Assembly (NCBI GenBank): GCA_050012355.1
Contig: JBEKHI010000107.1
Location: 1 to 23,316, forward strand
Source of the DNA: JBEKHI01 sp050012355
Lineage (GTDB): Bacteria > Actinomycetota > Actinomycetes > Streptosporangiales > Streptosporangiaceae
Direction of reading: 5' to 3'
Length of the DNA: 23,316 nt
Each line of letters begins with the position of its first letter. Position 1 is the first letter of the stretch. The notes beneath the pieces were generated by a model. The model did no database searches. It saw only the letters and a list, made by a program, of their open reading frames with translations, and was not told the DNA's origin. Positions 22,455 through 23,316 of this stretch are shown one piece after another. A program made the position numbers and the translations under genes.

Positions 22455-23316
22455 ATGCCGGCCCAATTCAGTGCGGAGCTGACTGACGCGGCACTGCTCG
22501 CCACGGTCACTCTCGGGAGTGTCTGGGGTGCCAGCGTGATGCTGCGCGCCAGCTGGCCCCGGCGTTCCCCCGCTACCGCGATCGTGATGTGGCAGGCGCT
22601 TGGCTTGGCGGGCGGCGTGTCCGCGGTCGGAGCCCTGCTAGCGCTCGGCTCGGCGCAGCCGCCACGGGCGACCATCCTCGGCGCGCTCGCGGAGCACCTC
22701 GATGGCCGCCAAGGCGTTCCAGATCGGCTGCCTCGCCGCTGGCTCGGCGCTGCTGGCGCTGCTGTGCTGGGTGCTCGTTGGCGCCTCCGCCGCGGTCGTA
22801 CGGGCCCGCCGCCGGCAGCGCGAACTGCTGGCCCTGCTGGCCCACGGCGACCCGAAGGTACCGGGAGCGTTGGTGGTCGATCACCCGGTGGCCGCCGCCT
22901 ACTGCCTGCCGGGACTGCGTTCCAAGATCGTGGTGAGCGTCGGCACGCTAGACCTGCTCGGCCCGGCCGAGCTGGCCGCCGTCCTCGAGCACGAGCGCGC
23001 CCACCTGCGGGAACGGCATGACCTGGTGCTGCTGCCGTTCACCTCGCTGCGCCGGGCGTTCCCCCGCTCCCGGCTGATCCTGCACACGCTGCTCGCGGTT
23101 GGCCTGCTGATCGAGATGCTGGCTGACGACCGGGCGCGCCGCTCGCGGCCAGCCCGCGAGCTCGCCACCGCGCTGCTGCGCTTCGGCTCGTCCGGCTCGG
23201 GCTGCGACGCCCCGGTGGGCGCGCTGGCGGCCGGCGCGGGCGACATCACCGCCCGGGTGAACCGGCTGCTGACGCCGCCGCCGCCGCTCGCCAGGCACTG
23301 CCAGCTAGGGATATGC
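22455..23316 (+). CDS. M56-family (BlaR1-like) membrane metallopeptidase, frameshifted and cut by window end
   Basis: An integral membrane zinc peptidase expected to sense a signal and relieve its BlaI partner. The N-terminal frame from ATG 22455 codes helix one (about 10-30) and helix two (about 42-66) up to about 22640-22730. The family then continues in the +1 frame: a helix in AAGSALLALLCWVLVG, the R-A-R-R-R-Q-R segment, DHPVAAAYCLPGLRSKIVVS, and the zinc motif HERAH (22990-23004) followed by LLIEMLADD with the third ligand region. In the first frame the sequence after 22700 is an arginine/proline shadow ending at 23021. The +1 frame is blocked by TAG at 22639, so the switch lies between 22642 and about 22735. 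An ATG at 22702 with GGAG eight bases upstream could restart translation. Open to the last base of the window. Confidence 0.72.

Noticed and set aside
22702..23021. C-terminal part of the first-frame M56 ORF as real protein
   Set aside because: Beyond about 22700 this frame is Arg/Pro/Gly shadow; the +1 frame carries the family sequence and the zinc motif.

Overview
The window reads as chromosomal DNA of a high-GC mycothiol-producing actinomycete. The markers are mshA, carD, a SenX3/RegX3-type two-component pair, a DUF2637 protein, abundant GTG/TTG starts and hairpins without long T-tracts. The gene order mshA-ybjN / gpm / senX3-regX3 / carD-ispF-cysS-rlmB is closest to what I remember from Streptomyces and Streptosporangiales. 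This placement is by recall, not by search.

Layout. (1) 1-2150: a two-gene + strand unit holds a cytoplasmic-looking GH25 muramidase and, overlapping it by ATGA, a multi-pass membrane protein with a C-terminal IPT/TIG domain. It is followed by what looks like the orphan 3' end of rsmB on the - strand, a strong + strand terminator and tRNA-Thr(TGT) on the - strand. This resembles a recombination or integration boundary. (2) 2222-6190: a - strand operon of small-molecule redox genes in transcription order: Zn alcohol dehydrogenase, DUF2255 protein, hydroxynitrile-lyase-like cupin, a decayed aldo/keto reductase, an SDR and an intact aldo/keto reductase. (3) 6191-6942: about 750 bases without a recognisable gene. 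(4) 6943-11008: secreted gamma-glutamyltransferase, a four-TM protein and an ECF41-type sigma factor on -, with a divergent carboxymuconolactone-decarboxylase/AhpD-like gene on +. The sigma/CMD intergenic region carries two back-to-back copies of the same promoter-like motif. (5) 11013-15812: the housekeeping block rlmB, cysS, ispF, carD on -, interrupted by a + strand DUF2637 gene and lacking the expected ispD. (6) 16202-17347: two + strand genes, a one-TM protein and a lipoprotein. (7) 17491-20220: regX3, senX3 and gpm on -. The sensor kinase lacks the usual N-terminal membrane helices. (8) 20304-23316: mshA, ybjN-like, blaI-like and an M56 peptidase gene on +. The last has a reading-frame shift and runs off the window.

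How the parts work together. RegX3/SenX3 is the phosphate-type regulator, and a GTTCACC-containing dyad lies upstream of it. The ECF41 sigma factor probably drives itself and the CMD gene. CarD, CysS, RlmB and IspF are core functions. MshA starts mycothiol synthesis. Two copies of a composite palindromic repeat (identical over 28 bases) sit between the convergent pairs DUF2637/ispF and lipoprotein/regX3, probably as bidirectional terminators. I see no CRISPR array, no insertion sequence and no rRNA. The least familiar items are the GH25-IPT pair beside the tRNA, the symmetric ECF41 promoter, the palindromic repeat family and the membrane-less SenX3.
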